The notes below the pieces were generated by a model. The model made no database searches. It was not told the origin of the DNA and saw only the letters and a program-made list of their open reading frames with translations. A DNA stretch of 64,000 bases, taken from the NCBI GenBank assembly GCA_965243715.1, contig CBDEVU010000017.1, positions 434,001 through 498,000 on the forward strand. Reading direction: 5' to 3'. A program made the translations under genes and the position numbers. Source of the DNA: UBA11606 sp965243715 (GTDB lineage Bacteria > Actinomycetota > Acidimicrobiia > Acidimicrobiales > Aldehydirespiratoraceae). The number at the start of each line of letters is the position of its first letter. The first letter of the stretch is position 1. Shown in pieces: positions 19,275 through 30,590 of this stretch.

Positions 19275-20269
19275 CAGCACGACCCGACCCGTGGAACCGT
19301 GTCCGAGTCGGGTTTGCCGTGCTAGCCGCCATCATGGCGGTCGGTTTCGTCGGCTATCGCATCTTGGGCTTAGGGCCTTTCGATGCGTTGTACCAAACGG
19401 TGATCACGATCACCACCGTCGGGTTCAGCGAGGTCGGCACAGTCGAACAGATCAATCGCAACTACCGCATATTCACCATGCTTTTGGCTTTCTTCGGGGT
19501 CAGCGGCGCCCTGTACACCTTAGGCGTGATGGTTGAAGCCCTCGTCGAGGGAGCGCTCAACGACGGCTTCCAAATCCGAAAGGAACAACGAATGATCGAC
19601 AAGATGACCGGCCATATAATCGTCGCCGGAGCCGGACGGGTCGGCAATGCGATCACCCATTACGTCTCGCGCCACGGTGCTGAGGTGGTGGTGGTAGATC
19701 GCCAAACCCGTCCCCCCAACGCCCCCGCCTGGGTCGTGGGCGAGGCCACCGACGATAAAACGCTGCTGCAGGCTGGGATCACGAGGGCGTCGACGCTTAT
19801 CGCCGCCCTCGACTCCGACGCCGACAACGTTTACGTAACCCTGTCGGCCCGTTCCTTGAATCCCGAACTTTTTATTGTCGCTCGAACCAACACCCAGTCG
19901 AGCGAAGCAAAGTTCTTCCAGGCGGGCGCGGACCGTGTCGTCAACCCGCACGAAATCGGAGGATCGCGCATGGGCGCGCTCGCCTTGCACCCCACCCTCG
20001 CGGAGTTCCTCGACGAGGTCCTCCACGACGAATCCCACGGCGTGCGCGTCGATGAGATCGAAATCCCGGAAGGTTCGCCGCACGTGGGGAAGTCGCTGCG
20101 TTCGCTCATCGGCGAGTCCGGCCAGCCGCTACTCATCGCGGTTCGCGATCAGAACCACGGCTACGTGGCCACCCCGGCGGGCGACACGTTGATCGCTTCG
20201 GGCGCGGTGCTGATCGTGCTCGGTTCCGACGCCGATGTCGATGCACTCACTCGCCGAGTCCACGGCTGA
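19271..20269 (+). CDS. Potassium channel with TrkA-type (RCK) regulatory domains
   Basis: A 332-residue protein. Residues 10-85 form a two-helix pore module with a selectivity filter TTVGF (residues 50-54) between hydrophobic segments. Residues about 112-230 are a TrkA-N/RCK domain beginning HIIVAGAGRVGNAI, a Rossmann-type nucleotide-binding motif, with VVVVDRQ at the second strand. The C-terminal 90 residues fit TrkA-C. The filter has Phe in place of the Tyr of the classic GYG, a common bacterial variant. It probably gates K+ flux in response to a nucleotide or other ligand (family knowledge). GTG start coupled to the exporter gene. Confidence 0.88.
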   Translation: MTARPDPWNRVRVGFAVLAAIMAVGFVGYRILGLGPFDALYQTVITITTVGFSEVGTVEQINRNYRIFTMLLAFFGVSGALYTLGVMVEALVEGALNDGFQIRKEQRMIDKMTGHIIVAGAGRVGNAITHYVSRHGAEVVVVDRQTRPPNAPAWVVGEATDDKTLLQAGITRASTLIAALDSDADNVYVTLSARSLNPELFIVARTNTQSSEAKFFQAGADRVVNPHEIGGSRMGALALHPTLAEFLDEVLHDESHGVRVDEIEIPEGSPHVGKSLRSLIGESGQPLLIAVRDQNHGYVATPAGDTLIASGAVLIVLGSDADVDALTRRVHG

Positions 20270-20289
20270 TAGCTGCTAAGCTCCGCAGC

Positions 20290-21162
20290 ATGGCGGAACT
20301 TTGGCAGCGCAACGGACCAGACCTAGTCATCGAGGGCGACAACCTAAATGCACTCCGGGCGCTACCCGATGAGCAGTTCCAGATGATCTATATAGATCCG
20401 CCGTTCAACACCGGACGTAAGCAGCTTCGCCAAACATTGCGTACGACAAGTTGCGAAACCGGGGATCGAGTCGGCTTCAAAGGACAACGATACGAAACGG
20501 TCAAAGAACGGGCGATGTCCTACGATGATTCGTTTAGTGACTATTGGTCTTTTCTCGAACCTCGCCTAGTTGAGGGTTGGCGTTTGTTGAGCAACACCGG
20601 AACTATGTACCTCCATTTAGATTACCGAGAGGTTCACTACGCCAAGGTCTTGCTCGACGGAATCTTTGGCCGAGATAGCTTCTTAAACGAGATTATCTGG
20701 GCCTATGACTACGGTGCTCGTTCCAAGAAGAAATGGCCGACCAAGCACGACAATATTCTCGTCTACGTCAAGGACCCTAAACGGTATTACTTTGATTCAA
20801 CCGAAGTTGATCGAGAACCCTATATGGCACCGGGTTTAGTCACCCCCGAGAAGGTCGCTAAGGGAAAGCTCCCCACCGATGTTTGGTGGCACACCATTGT
20901 TTCTCCCACGGGCAAGGAAAAGACCGGGTATCCGACCCAAAAACCGGAAGGGATCATCCGCCGCATGGTGACCGCGTCTAGCAGACCAGGCGATTGGGTC
21001 CTGGACTTCTTCGCCGGTAGTGGCACGCTCGGCGCGGTGGCGAGCAAACTCGATCGACGCTTCGTGCTAATCGACAATAATCCTGAGGCCGTAGCAGTCA
21101 TGCAGAAACGCCTCGACGTTGGGAGCGGGCGTCTACTCGAACTCGGCTTGCGAGGCGCCTAG
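20290..21162 (+). CDS. Site-specific DNA methyltransferase (beta class, N4/N6 amino group)
   Basis: A 290-residue amino-methyltransferase. Motif IV DPPF is at residues 36-39 (IYIDPPFNTGRKQ) and motif I is FAGSG near 241 (DWVLDFFAGSGTLGA), so the order is IV before I as in beta-class enzymes. YPTQKPEGI near residue 218 is the usual motif X. The size fits a complete enzyme that methylates adenine N6 or cytosine N4. No restriction enzyme is next to it. It runs toward the DUF499 gene, and once that gene's frameshift is corrected their 3' ends overlap by 30 bp. It may be an orphan methylase of the host or an accessory of the DUF499/DUF1156 locus. Confidence 0.88.
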   Translation: MAELWQRNGPDLVIEGDNLNALRALPDEQFQMIYIDPPFNTGRKQLRQTLRTTSCETGDRVGFKGQRYETVKERAMSYDDSFSDYWSFLEPRLVEGWRLLSNTGTMYLHLDYREVHYAKVLLDGIFGRDSFLNEIIWAYDYGARSKKKWPTKHDNILVYVKDPKRYYFDSTEVDREPYMAPGLVTPEKVAKGKLPTDVWWHTIVSPTGKEKTGYPTQKPEGIIRRMVTASSRPGDWVLDFFAGSGTLGAVASKLDRRFVLIDNNPEAVAVMQKRLDVGSGRLLELGLRGA

Positions 21163-24100
21163 GACGTTAGCGTTCTCGGCCACGTTCCGTAGCACCTTTT
21201 CGTTGTAGCCCTCTGGGTTCTTGGCCCGGACCTCGAGCGAGAGTTCAACATCGGATCCCAGTTGCTTGGTCACATTTTCGATGATGGCATCAAGATCCTT
21301 GATACCGCGCAGCGTGTCCAGGCAAAAACGGCATAGAACTTGGTTGGCTTATCGGGCGACGGTTTGCCCCCTGCCACCGGTTGGGAAACGCTCGGCGTAG
21401 AGGCGGGGACGAGGACTACCGGTGGGGGAACGTGATCTCGGTGGATAAGCAGGCCGGTGCGGGCCGGCCTAATCTGTTGGGCGGTCTTGACACCGACCCA
21501 GCGCTCTTCGTGGCGGACATCGGCGTAGCCAAAGGTCTCCGTGGCCCAGTTGAGGTTCGCTGTGGCGTCACTGATCGCCGCGGTCAGGGTCTGGTAGCGA
21601 GCCAGCCTCGGCATGTACGGATAACGGGCGTAAGCAGCCCACAAGTCGCCCACGCTTAGATCGTGGTTCTCGGACCATAGGCCGCGACGGTCGATGTCCA
21701 TCTCCACGCGAACGCCGCTGTAGACGGTGATCAATTTCTCTTCGCCCTCGAGCTTTTTGCTGACCCGTTCAGCTAGGCCGCCCGATGCGGTTGCCTTGGT
21801 GGTCATCCAGGTAATAGTGTCGGTGCCGGGTTCTTGGGTCGGGGTTAGGATCTGGGTGAAAGTCGCTTCGCTGAGGCTGTCGATTTGCTGAGATTTCTCG
21901 CCCATCCGACTCTCGGCCTGCTTGCGCCGATTGGCGGTGAGGTTGAGTTCATCGTGGGTGTCCGCGATGGATTGCCAGGCTAGGAAGAGTCGGGTTGCAC
22001 TGCGGAGTTCTCGCAAACGCTCGGCGTGGGCGGCCACAAAGACAACCAGGTTCCGGTTGAGACGAGGCCCTTTGTCACGGTCGGCGAGTATCTTCTTGGC
22101 CAATTTTACCGCGTTCGAGTTCTTCTCCTTGCCCGCATTGGTCGAGTGGGTCGCGTCGGGCGCGAGCACCACAAGGCGCACCCCTTCGTCGTCGTCGGGG
22201 ACATCTCCTGGCCCGGCCGCGAAAACGTGGACGCCGACAAAGTTGCCTCGACCGACCGTGGCTGTGAGGCGGGTCTTCACTTCGCTATCGGCATCAGCAT
22301 CGGTGAACATGGACTCGGCTCGATCGCGGGCCATGCGGTTGAGGGTCGGATGCAGCGAGTACAGGTATTGGGTCCCGTCGACGTGAAGATAGGTTGCTTC
22401 GCCCGCTAGGTGTTTGAGTGCGTCGCGGAACTGCTTGACCGATTCGCCTGGTTGGGCACAGCCAAGGGCGACGGACTTGACATCGACCCCGGGCGCGTCG
22501 TCAGGATGAGGTGCGGATCCCATATATACGGTGCGGGCGGCGCGGCGGGTGGCGTGTAGTTCTCCGAAGGCCTTGTTCGCTTTGTCTAGTTTCATCGGCC
22601 GAGAATCAGCGCCGTCTACTTCGGTTTTGATGATCGGGTCCCAGCCATCTTCGAGGTAGTTTCTCATCTCCGAAACAAAGACACCCGAATGCATGGGCAA
22701 GTTACCCGGCATAATCATCAGCGACTTATCGCCGCTTTCCCACAATTCCGAAATCGCCAAGGCCATGAACCGAAGCACGCCGCGGGTGCGCTGGAAAGTG
22801 TCGAGGGTGGACCAGTCGCCAAAAAGTCGATCGAACAGTTCGGGATGAATGGGATACGACCGCTTCATGCGTTCTAGGTAATCCGCTTCCGCCGCTGCGG
22901 ACGGGAAAACGCCCTTGTGTCCACGGTACATCGCGTGGAAGGCGTCGATCACCACGTCGCGGACCTTGACTTTGTCGGCTGGGATGGCATCGAAAAGGCG
23001 TCGGCGGACGATCTCGAACGATTCATCGGGCGTGGCGGGTTGCCAGTGGGAAGCCTTACGAGCGACCACGTTTTGCAGTTCTTCCAACGCTTTTCGGCCC
23101 TGTTCTCCTCCCACTTCGATGTCGGACTCGGGAATGGCGACTAACAGCACCACATTGTTGGCCGCGGCGACCGCTTCGGTCAGGGCCTGGGCGAAGGTGA
23201 ACTGGGTGGCAAAATCGCCCCCTGCCAGCCGTTCACCATCACGAGGCAGTTGACGGGCGTAGGCAACCCACTCGTCGATAAGCACAACCGCCGGGCCGTA
23301 CTCTTTGAATAGTTTCCCGAGGGCCGCACCAGGATTAGTTCCCGCTTCGTCGTCGGCGCGGACTAATTCGTAGGCCTCTTTACCCCCCAACTGATAGGCG
23401 AGATGCCCCCATAGGGTATGCAGTATCACTCCGTCGGAACGGGGTTCAGGGGCACCGGGAGAGATTTGCTGCCCGACGATCACCGCCCGGTTGATCTTGG
23501 CGGGAAGTTTCACATCCGCCGCGGTGAGGGCTTCAGCCACGCCGGGCAGTTCGTTCACCGCCCCTCCGGCCGCTAGATGATACAGGGCGATCATGCTGTG
23601 GGTTTTGCCGCCCCCGAAATTGGTTTGGAGTTGAATAACCGGATCGTCGCCGTTGCCCGCGAGTCGCTTTGCCGCGCCGACGAGCATCTCTTCAAGCCCC
23701 ACGGTGAGATAGGTCCGGGCAAAGAACTCCTTGGAGTCTCGGTACTCTCGGTCGGCTTCGCCGTGGGCTACCTCAAACAAATCGGCTGCGAACTCGGCCT
23801 GGTTGAAGGTCCCCGCCGCGACATCGGAGTGCGGATGGATTAGCTCGCGCCACGGACTCAGCCACTTCTGCGGTTTACCAGCGGTGGGTTGGCGCCCCAC
23901 CTTGCGGCGTTCCGCCCGGGATTCTTCCTCCGCCACCTGGAGTCGGAGGTCTCGTTTCAGGTCGCGGATCACATGACGGGACGCGCGGTTGCCGAACGCT
24001 TTGAGCAGGAGTTCCATTGAATCCAGCGCTCGATCGGTTTCATCGGAAGAAAACGGTTCCTGGTGGGCCCAGTTGTTGCGCGCTTCAGCCACCTCGAACA

Positions 24101-24347
24101 CCAGCGACCTGATGGCGGGGGCGAAATCCTTACTAAAGCACTTGTACCACGTCAGTTTTATACCGATAAGCAAAAAGGCAACGTCACCGGTATTCGGTGG
24201 TGACATTGGATGTTCGCGTAGGTCGTTGACGCGGTTGAGCCAGTCGTCGCCGTAGAACTGCTGCCATCTCTGTTCGCACTTGGGTCGCAACCCGTCGCGC
24301 AGAGGATCAAGCGCTTTAGCGATCCGTTCACGATTCGATATCACCAT
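21133..24347 (-). CDS. DUF499 AAA+ ATPase (PglY/BrxC-related), one frameshift near 3' end
   Basis: A protein of about 1070 residues starting at ATG 24347. It carries Walker A NFGGGKTHSMIALYHLA near residue 243 and Walker B AVVLIDEWVAYARQL near 357, both typical of DUF499 proteins, which are P-loop ATPases of defence loci. The raw frame ends at 21270, but the sequence matches a natural C-terminus only if one base is added in the A5 tract at 21324-21328: then LDTLRGIKDLDAIIENV and VRAKNPEGYNEKVLRNVAEN follow, ending at the TAG at 21133-21135. I annotate the corrected end. It lies 25 bp downstream of the DUF1156 methylase in the same operon. By analogy with PglY it may couple ATP hydrolysis to target-DNA handling (inference). 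Confidence 0.85.
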
Positions 24348-24372
24348 CAGAATTGCCTTCCAGTATTGCTCT

Positions 24373-27114
24373 TCACGTCCAGGACTGCTGTTGGTCTGCC
24401 GAGGCCATCGCTACCAGCCGGGGCCATACCATGACCAGGCTGTTGTAGGCGTTTGCTTCGTCCGCCCAGCCACGCAGCGTTGCTTTCTGAAACAGCAGGT
24501 AGGCCAGCGCTCGGACCTGTTCGCCATCGCTGCGCAGTTGGGCGAGCAACTTCGCGGCGTCGGATTCGGATTCCGCCAGCTTGGCCACGAGGTACTGGGT
24601 TTCTTCCCACACGGTTGGAGTGTCGTCATGTAGCGGCGTCCAGTCGGAGGGCAGTTCGCAGCGTTCGTACAACTGGAACTTCCCCGCCACGGACTTACCG
24701 AGACCGGCGTCTCTGGCGGCTTCCATGGTGGTGTTTTTGGCTTGGGCGATGCTGATGGCGTCGCCCGACGGGGCCGGGTTGTAGCCGTACTGGTCGTACC
24801 AGGCCACGGCGAAGCGGGTGTGGGGATCGAGTTCGGCTTCGGTCTCGTCGAGGATCTCGGCGAGTACTTGGTTGACGTGGGCGAGTGCGTCGGAGACCGA
24901 CATTGGCTTGCCGGTAGCTTCCACCACTCGGGCGTAGCGGGAAAAGATTCCTATACCCGGTCCGATGGTTGACTGGGCCATATCCACCGGGGCAATGTCG
25001 GCCGCCTGCAGGACCCGGACCGCTGCGGGGAGTTCGCGGCCCAGCGCGGCAACGAACTCACCGGTTGAGGCCCGCGCCGCGCCAACTGGTCGGGGCCGAA
25101 CGACCAACACGATCGACGAGGCCAAGGCGTTAGAACCGGTGGCTCTCAGCCGGCTGGGCATCTCGGTTCGGAGCGGCCAGGTGGCGGTGATCTGGAACCC
25201 GGCGTCGATAACGGCCTGCAAAAAGGTGGCCCAGCCGGTGGAACGAGTTTGGCCGTTTTTGGTTTCGGTCGCCTTGTAGGCGTAATAGATCGTGGCTGGC
25301 GCCAGTGGATGCTGGGTTTTGGCTACAGCAGCCATGAATTCGGCCATACCCGACTCGAAATGCTCCGCCGCGGCCAGTTTCGAACCGGCCCGGTACTTGT
25401 GAGCGATCAGCTCATCGGCTTTGGGCGTGGTTAGGGTGGCGCACTCGTCGGGCCAGACGTCGGCTAGGTTACGTCGCAGCCAGGTGAAGAAGTAGTCGCT
25501 GAGGTCGGCGTAGGAGATGTTGTCGTAGTAGGGCGGGTCGGTGGACACCACAGAAGTGGTTGCTTCGGCCACCCGAACCCGGGCGTCGCGCTGAACCGCC
25601 TGGCCCCCCCCGCAGCGGGGAGATGGTCGATGGCTTTTTTTACCCAGCCGAGCATCGACAGCCAGCTACCCGACGACTCAGAAAACGGGTTCGCTTCAGC
25701 AAAATCCCACGATATTGGAATAGCTTGGCGGCCGAAGGTATTGAGCCAACTTCTCGCCCTTGTTGTTCCAGTGGCAGATGGTGGACCAGTAATCGGCGCA
25801 CTTGTCGACCACGAACGCTAGGTAGGTGACGATGGCTTCTGCGTAGGCAACGGCACCGTCGCCGCCGTCGCGCAAAGCCGCCGTGTCAGTACTCCACCCC
25901 GCGGCGCTGGCGTCTGCCACCACCCGCTCACGAACCTCGGCCAAGAGATCAGAAAACGTAGTCAACGCCGTCAACTGCCGCGGCGTGAACAAATCCTTCC
26001 ACTCAGCCATGCCATAGGCCTGAACCCGAAAGCCAGGCGCTTGGTCGGGCATTTGGCCGTCGGGAAACCACTCCGGCGTGGCCATAGCCGCGGCTTCTTC
26101 ATCAGCGTCGGTCGCCACACAGTAGACGCGGCGGCGCTGGCCCTCCCCTACCACGGCTATCAACTGCTGGCCGAGCCGCCCAGCGTGGCCTTCGGCTTTG
26201 ATGTAATCGTTGGGAATCACCGCTCCGGTCGCCAGGCAAGTGCCTATCCCCCGCGCGGAGGTTCGCTCCACGCAAGGCTCACCTCCCGTACGAATCTCGT
26301 AGCGAATCCGCTGCTTGGCACGATCGACTATCGGTTCGATCCACACCTTGGGCTTCTTCGGCCGGTTGGCTAGCGTCCACGACGCCACCAACGGCACCGG
26401 CGGGCCTTTCCACGCAGGATCCGGCGACGCCACCGTCCGTGCCCAAATCCAAGCAATCGGCGTGAACTTCTCCCCCGTGGGCCCAGTGGCGTCGGGATAC
26501 AGTTGCCCGATACGTTCTGCGGCTTGGTCTCGCATCCAGCGGCCGTAAGCAGCCACGTCGGCGGCTAAGCCCTGCGCCCGCGACCACGCCCCCAAACCCT
26601 GATCCAGCCCCGGATATACAGGGGATCGAGCGGCGAAACGGGGAGGGATCTCGACCATGGCCTTTTGGATCAACACCGCCACCGGGTTCAGATCCCCCGA
26701 CCAGGCTTCCAAACCCAACCGCTGCACCTCCAACGGAATCGCCCCCCCACCGCCGAACGGGTCCAGTATCGGCGGACAGCCATCGGGAAAACAGCGATCA
26801 ATTTCGGCCCGCGCCTTGCCCAAAACGTCTGGATTGTTGGAGTTCTCCCACACCACCAAATCGCTCAGAATGGCAAACAGTCGCTTGCGTTCGGTGGCGA
26901 TCTGCTCCGCTGTCAGCGATTCATCCCCCGAAGGGTCATCAACGAGCGATGCCCAAACCACCGCCCGCGCCGCGGCCAACGGCCTACGGGCCCACCACAG
27001 ATGCAAGGTCGACGGATGCCCGTGGCGCAACGACTTCTCCCGCACCGACGCCGCGTTCACATCAGCCAGCGGCAACGCCACCTCGATGAGTTTGGGCTTA
27101 TAGGACTGCTTCAC
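24373..27114 (-). CDS. DUF1156 adenine-specific DNA methylase, broken by two indels
   Basis: The N-terminus (IEVALPLADVNAASVREKS, then HPSTLHLWWARRPLAAARA) is the DUF1156 signature found in COG1743 methylases. SAM motif I is DPFGGGGAIPLE near residue 117 and the catalytic motif IV is DPPYYDNI near 525. In the raw sequence the gene falls into two frames (25696-27114 and 24373-25572). Reading across two one-base errors, one near 25735-25750 and one in the C8 tract near 25603-25611, restores a continuous protein of about 910 residues through FAEANPFSESSGSWLSMLGW. GTG start overlaps the helicase stop (GTGA). The C8 tract could also be a phase-variation switch. In BREX type 3 a DUF1156 methylase (PglXI) works with a helicase, a similar pairing. 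Confidence 0.85.
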
Positions 27115-30100
27115 TGAGGTTCTCCGGATTCAGCGATGAGTGTAGCAACATCGAGGGGTACACCGGTCTGGGCGAAATGAAGGCTAACATCGGCGAAAGG
27201 TTCAATCAGGTAACGAACGGTCGGTTCGATATCAAGATCGTCAGGCACTGACACCACCGCCAGCCGCCACCGCAACGGATTCGACTTGGCTTTTTGGACC
27301 TGCGGGGTGCTGATCTTTACTTCAGTGGTTTGCCGCAGATGCCCCTTGACTTCGATGAAGTAATGGATGCCGGTTGTGGGGTCGATTGATTCGATGTCAA
27401 AGCCGGGATTGTTGTGCTCTTGTTCGGTCGGGACTCGGCCCAGTTTCTTCTCCACCGCCATAACCGCGGCAACAGCCCGGCGATCGGTTTGCGCGGTGTC
27501 GGCCACTAGTTGCGGGTCGGGTGGTTGGCCCGCTAGTTCGTCGAGCAGGCCTTGTGGGATGATAAGGGCCGCCCCGACGATGGTGGGCGGGTTGTTATGC
27601 AGATCGGCCTCGCGATCTAGGTCCAGTCGGCGGCGGGCCAGACGGGATTCGAACTCATCGGCTCGGCTCTGGGCCTGTGCCGATTTGGTTGATGGTTGTT
27701 GTCTGAGTTCCGCGGCGCGCTTATCCCAGTAGGTGATCTCGGAGGTGAGTCGTTCGCGGACCGCCTCGCGAACCTTGGTCACCCGTTCGCTAGTGACAGC
27801 TGAAACTTCGGCGAAGTGCGGGCCCGCGAGGTGCTCGATGGCCCAGTCGCGGGCCGCCACCTCGGCCTCATGATTGACCCAATGGTCGTCGAGATGGCCA
27901 GCGAGGAGGGTTCGTTGGTCGGCGCTGAGCGGGGCGTAACCAATGTAAGGCTCGCTTCCTTGGTCGCGAGCGTGGCCTTGTTTGTCGATCTCGACGTATT
28001 GGAACCTTCTCGACACAACCTGGCGGTGGCCGTGAATGATCCGCCCGTCGGTCACCACATGATCGAGATAGACCAACAATCGGGGCTCGCTGGATTGATC
28101 ATCGGGGGCAACAAGAGTGGCGCCCGCCTGCAGGGTGGCGCCGTGATCGGCGAGAACCTGGTCGACCACCGCGGCCAACAACGCCGTGCCTGGCGAAATC
28201 AGCTCGGCTCGTTCGCCGCTCGGGCCAATAATTCGGGCCTTGTCGAAAGTTACCCGGGCGTAGCGGTCATGCACCAGTCCCTTGGCCTGGTCAGCCCGGG
28301 CCCGGATCGTGGCGGGGATGCGGGTGATCTCGAAGCGGCCCGCTTCACGGCCAGTGATGCGCCCTTTGTACTGGCGCAAAGCTTCGGTGAAGAATGCCTC
28401 CACGAACCAGGGCTGAAGCTTGCGTGCTTTGGCCCGCTCCATCAAATCTCGAATCTTGTCGTTGGCGCCATCTGTTCCGATTTCAACCAAGGCCCGTTCT
28501 TTGAGAACCTGGGTGAGTTGAGCGCCGATATCACTCTCGATGACCTCGTCCATAAAGGAAAGCTGAGCCGGATCCTCGTCCTCGCGTATAGCCCGAAGCA
28601 AAAGATCGTGCAGCGCGGTGTTGATGTGAGAATCGCCGAGCACGTCGTAGACCTGATCGCCAAAGACGACCCGCTGCTGCTCGATCTTTTCGAACAAGCG
28701 CCGAAAAACCTGCCCTTCCCTGGTTTCGTGGGCCACCAGGTTCCACAGGTGACAGGGCAAAGTCTGACCGATGCGATGGATTCGGCCGAAGCGCTGCTCG
28801 ATACGGTTCGGATTCCACGGCAGGTCGTAGTTCACCATCAGGTTGGCGACCTGCAGGTTCACCCCCTCACCCGCGGCATCAGTGGCCACCAGCACTCGCA
28901 CGGTTGGATCAACCCGGAACCGGTCCTGGATGTCGCGCCGTTCGTGGCGCTTCACCCCGCCGTGGATCGTCACTACCGCTTCGGGCCGACCCAACTCGTT
29001 GGCGATGCGCTCCGCCACGTAACTAAGAGTGTCTTTGTGCTCGGAAAAAACTATCAACTTGCGGAGGCCATCGACATCGCGAAACTCCTCGGAACGAAGC
29101 AAGCCGCGCAGTTGCTGCCACTTGGTGTCGTCTTGGGATCGCCGCACCCGTTCGGCGAGCCGGACCAGTTCGGCCAGATCGACCAACTCGGCTTCGAGTT
29201 CGTCGGCCGTTTCTGCCGCCGATGCGGCATCGATGACAAGGTTCTCGAGGTCCTCGAATTCGTCATCGCCGTAGTCGTCGAGGTCGATATCGACCAGATC
29301 AGCGATACGGACCCCTTTGGGCAGCTCCCCGATCCGAACCGGTTCCCCGCTCGCCGCCAACCGGCGCAACTCCTCGGCCTGAGCGGTCAGCCTTTCGTGG
29401 CGGCGGCGCAGCGAGTGATAGATGGCGGCGGGCGACGATGCCAGACGCCGCTGCAGACCGGCCAAAGCGAACCCGACGATGATACCGCGGCGCTTGTCGC
29501 CCTCTTCTCGCATACGAGCGGCGCGGTTCATCCCGTGGCGGACATAGCTCGTGACGGCCTCGTACAACTCAGTTTCTAAGGCCGAGAGTTTGAAATTGAC
29601 CGAATGGGCGGAGCGCTGCGTGAACAAGCGACGACCATCGAACGTCGTCAAGTTCTCCTTCACCAAGCGGCGCATCACGTCATCGACGGCGGGCATTTCC
29701 CCGTTGCGCAGCCGCCCGGTGAATCGGTGCGGATCGATCAACGTCATGAAGGCAAGGAAGTCGTCGTCTTTGCCGTTGTGGGGAGTGGCGGTCAGCAACA
29801 ACAAGTGCCTAGTCCGGTCACCCAAGAGCTTGCCGAGCTTAAACCGTTTCGTCTCGTTCAACTTGTTGCCGTAGCGATGCGCCGACATCTTGTGGGCTTC
29901 ATCGACGATGACTAGATCCCAGGTGGCTGCTTCAAGCTTGGCTGTCAAATCCTCCGCCCGCGACAGTTGATCGAGTCGGGCAACGAGCAGGTCGCGCTCC
30001 AAGAAGGGATTACCAATGCGGGAACTTTCGACCTTCTCTCGCGACATGATCTCGAAATCGAGGCCGAACTTGTCCCCCAACTCGTCTTGCCACTGCTCGA

Positions 30101-30590
30101 CTAGGCTCCCCGGGGCAACGATCAGGCACCGGGCAACATCGCCGCGCAGCATCAGTTCTCGGATCAACAAACCGGCCATGATTGTCTTGCCCGCGCCGGG
30201 ATCATCTGCCAGCACAAACCGCAGCGGATGCTTCACCAAGAAGCGGTTGTAAACGGCATCGATTTGATGCGGGTACGGCTCGATATTCGACGTTTCGACC
30301 GCCACGAACGGATCGGCGAGATGGGCCCACTTCATACGGCGGGCCTCCGACGCTAGGCGAAACATCGCCCCGTCGGCATCGAAAGTCCACCGGCGGGCGT
30401 CGACGGCAGAAATGGCGGTTAGGTCAGCGAGCGAAAGCAGACGCTGGTCGATCGGCCCCTCGCTCGGTTTGTAGGTGAGCGTGGCCGAAGTGGAACCGTG
30501 CCACTCCAAGGCAATGACCACCACCTCGTGGCCTGCCACCACGCCCGCGAGCCGCTTGCCGCTCGTAATCTCGTCGAATCTTATTGCCAT
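27111..30590 (-). CDS. DEAD/SNF2-type helicase with DUF3883-like C-terminal domain
   Basis: An intact 1159-residue superfamily 2 ATPase. Walker A is ADDPGAGKTIMAGLLIREL near residue 130, motif II VIVDEAHKMSA near 227, motif III LLLTATPHNGKDDDF near 265, and motifs V-VI near 570-610 (ATDAAGEGVNLQ, EQRFGRIHRIGQ). The final 110 residues (NNPGFDIESIDP near 1060, then HYFIEVKGHL) form a DUF3883-like domain with a D-x(n)-E-V-K core that resembles PD-(D/E)XK nucleases. This layout is shared by helicases of BREX type 3 (BrxHII) and DISARM class 1 (DrmD). It is the first gene of the helicase-methylase-DUF499 operon and the likely motor for phage-DNA recognition or translocation (inference). Confidence 0.88.
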   Translation of the reverse strand: MAIRFDEITSGKRLAGVVAGHEVVVIALEWHGSTSATLTYKPSEGPIDQRLLSLADLTAISAVDARRWTFDADGAMFRLASEARRMKWAHLADPFVAVETSNIEPYPHQIDAVYNRFLVKHPLRFVLADDPGAGKTIMAGLLIRELMLRGDVARCLIVAPGSLVEQWQDELGDKFGLDFEIMSREKVESSRIGNPFLERDLLVARLDQLSRAEDLTAKLEAATWDLVIVDEAHKMSAHRYGNKLNETKRFKLGKLLGDRTRHLLLLTATPHNGKDDDFLAFMTLIDPHRFTGRLRNGEMPAVDDVMRRLVKENLTTFDGRRLFTQRSAHSVNFKLSALETELYEAVTSYVRHGMNRAARMREEGDKRRGIIVGFALAGLQRRLASSPAAIYHSLRRRHERLTAQAEELRRLAASGEPVRIGELPKGVRIADLVDIDLDDYGDDEFEDLENLVIDAASAAETADELEAELVDLAELVRLAERVRRSQDDTKWQQLRGLLRSEEFRDVDGLRKLIVFSEHKDTLSYVAERIANELGRPEAVVTIHGGVKRHERRDIQDRFRVDPTVRVLVATDAAGEGVNLQVANLMVNYDLPWNPNRIEQRFGRIHRIGQTLPCHLWNLVAHETREGQVFRRLFEKIEQQRVVFGDQVYDVLGDSHINTALHDLLLRAIREDEDPAQLSFMDEVIESDIGAQLTQVLKERALVEIGTDGANDKIRDLMERAKARKLQPWFVEAFFTEALRQYKGRITGREAGRFEITRIPATIRARADQAKGLVHDRYARVTFDKARIIGPSGERAELISPGTALLAAVVDQVLADHGATLQAGATLVAPDDQSSEPRLLVYLDHVVTDGRIIHGHRQVVSRRFQYVEIDKQGHARDQGSEPYIGYAPLSADQRTLLAGHLDDHWVNHEAEVAARDWAIEHLAGPHFAEVSAVTSERVTKVREAVRERLTSEITYWDKRAAELRQQPSTKSAQAQSRADEFESRLARRRLDLDREADLHNNPPTIVGAALIIPQGLLDELAGQPPDPQLVADTAQTDRRAVAAVMAVEKKLGRVPTEQEHNNPGFDIESIDPTTGIHYFIEVKGHLRQTTEVKISTPQVQKAKSNPLRWRLAVVSVPDDLDIEPTVRYLIEPFADVSLHFAQTGVPLDVATLIAESGEPQ

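Noticed and set aside
27816..29579. Long 587-codon open frame on the plus strand
   Set aside because: It lies fully antisense within the intact helicase gene, has no recognisable domain, and is the expected by-product of high-GC codon bias.
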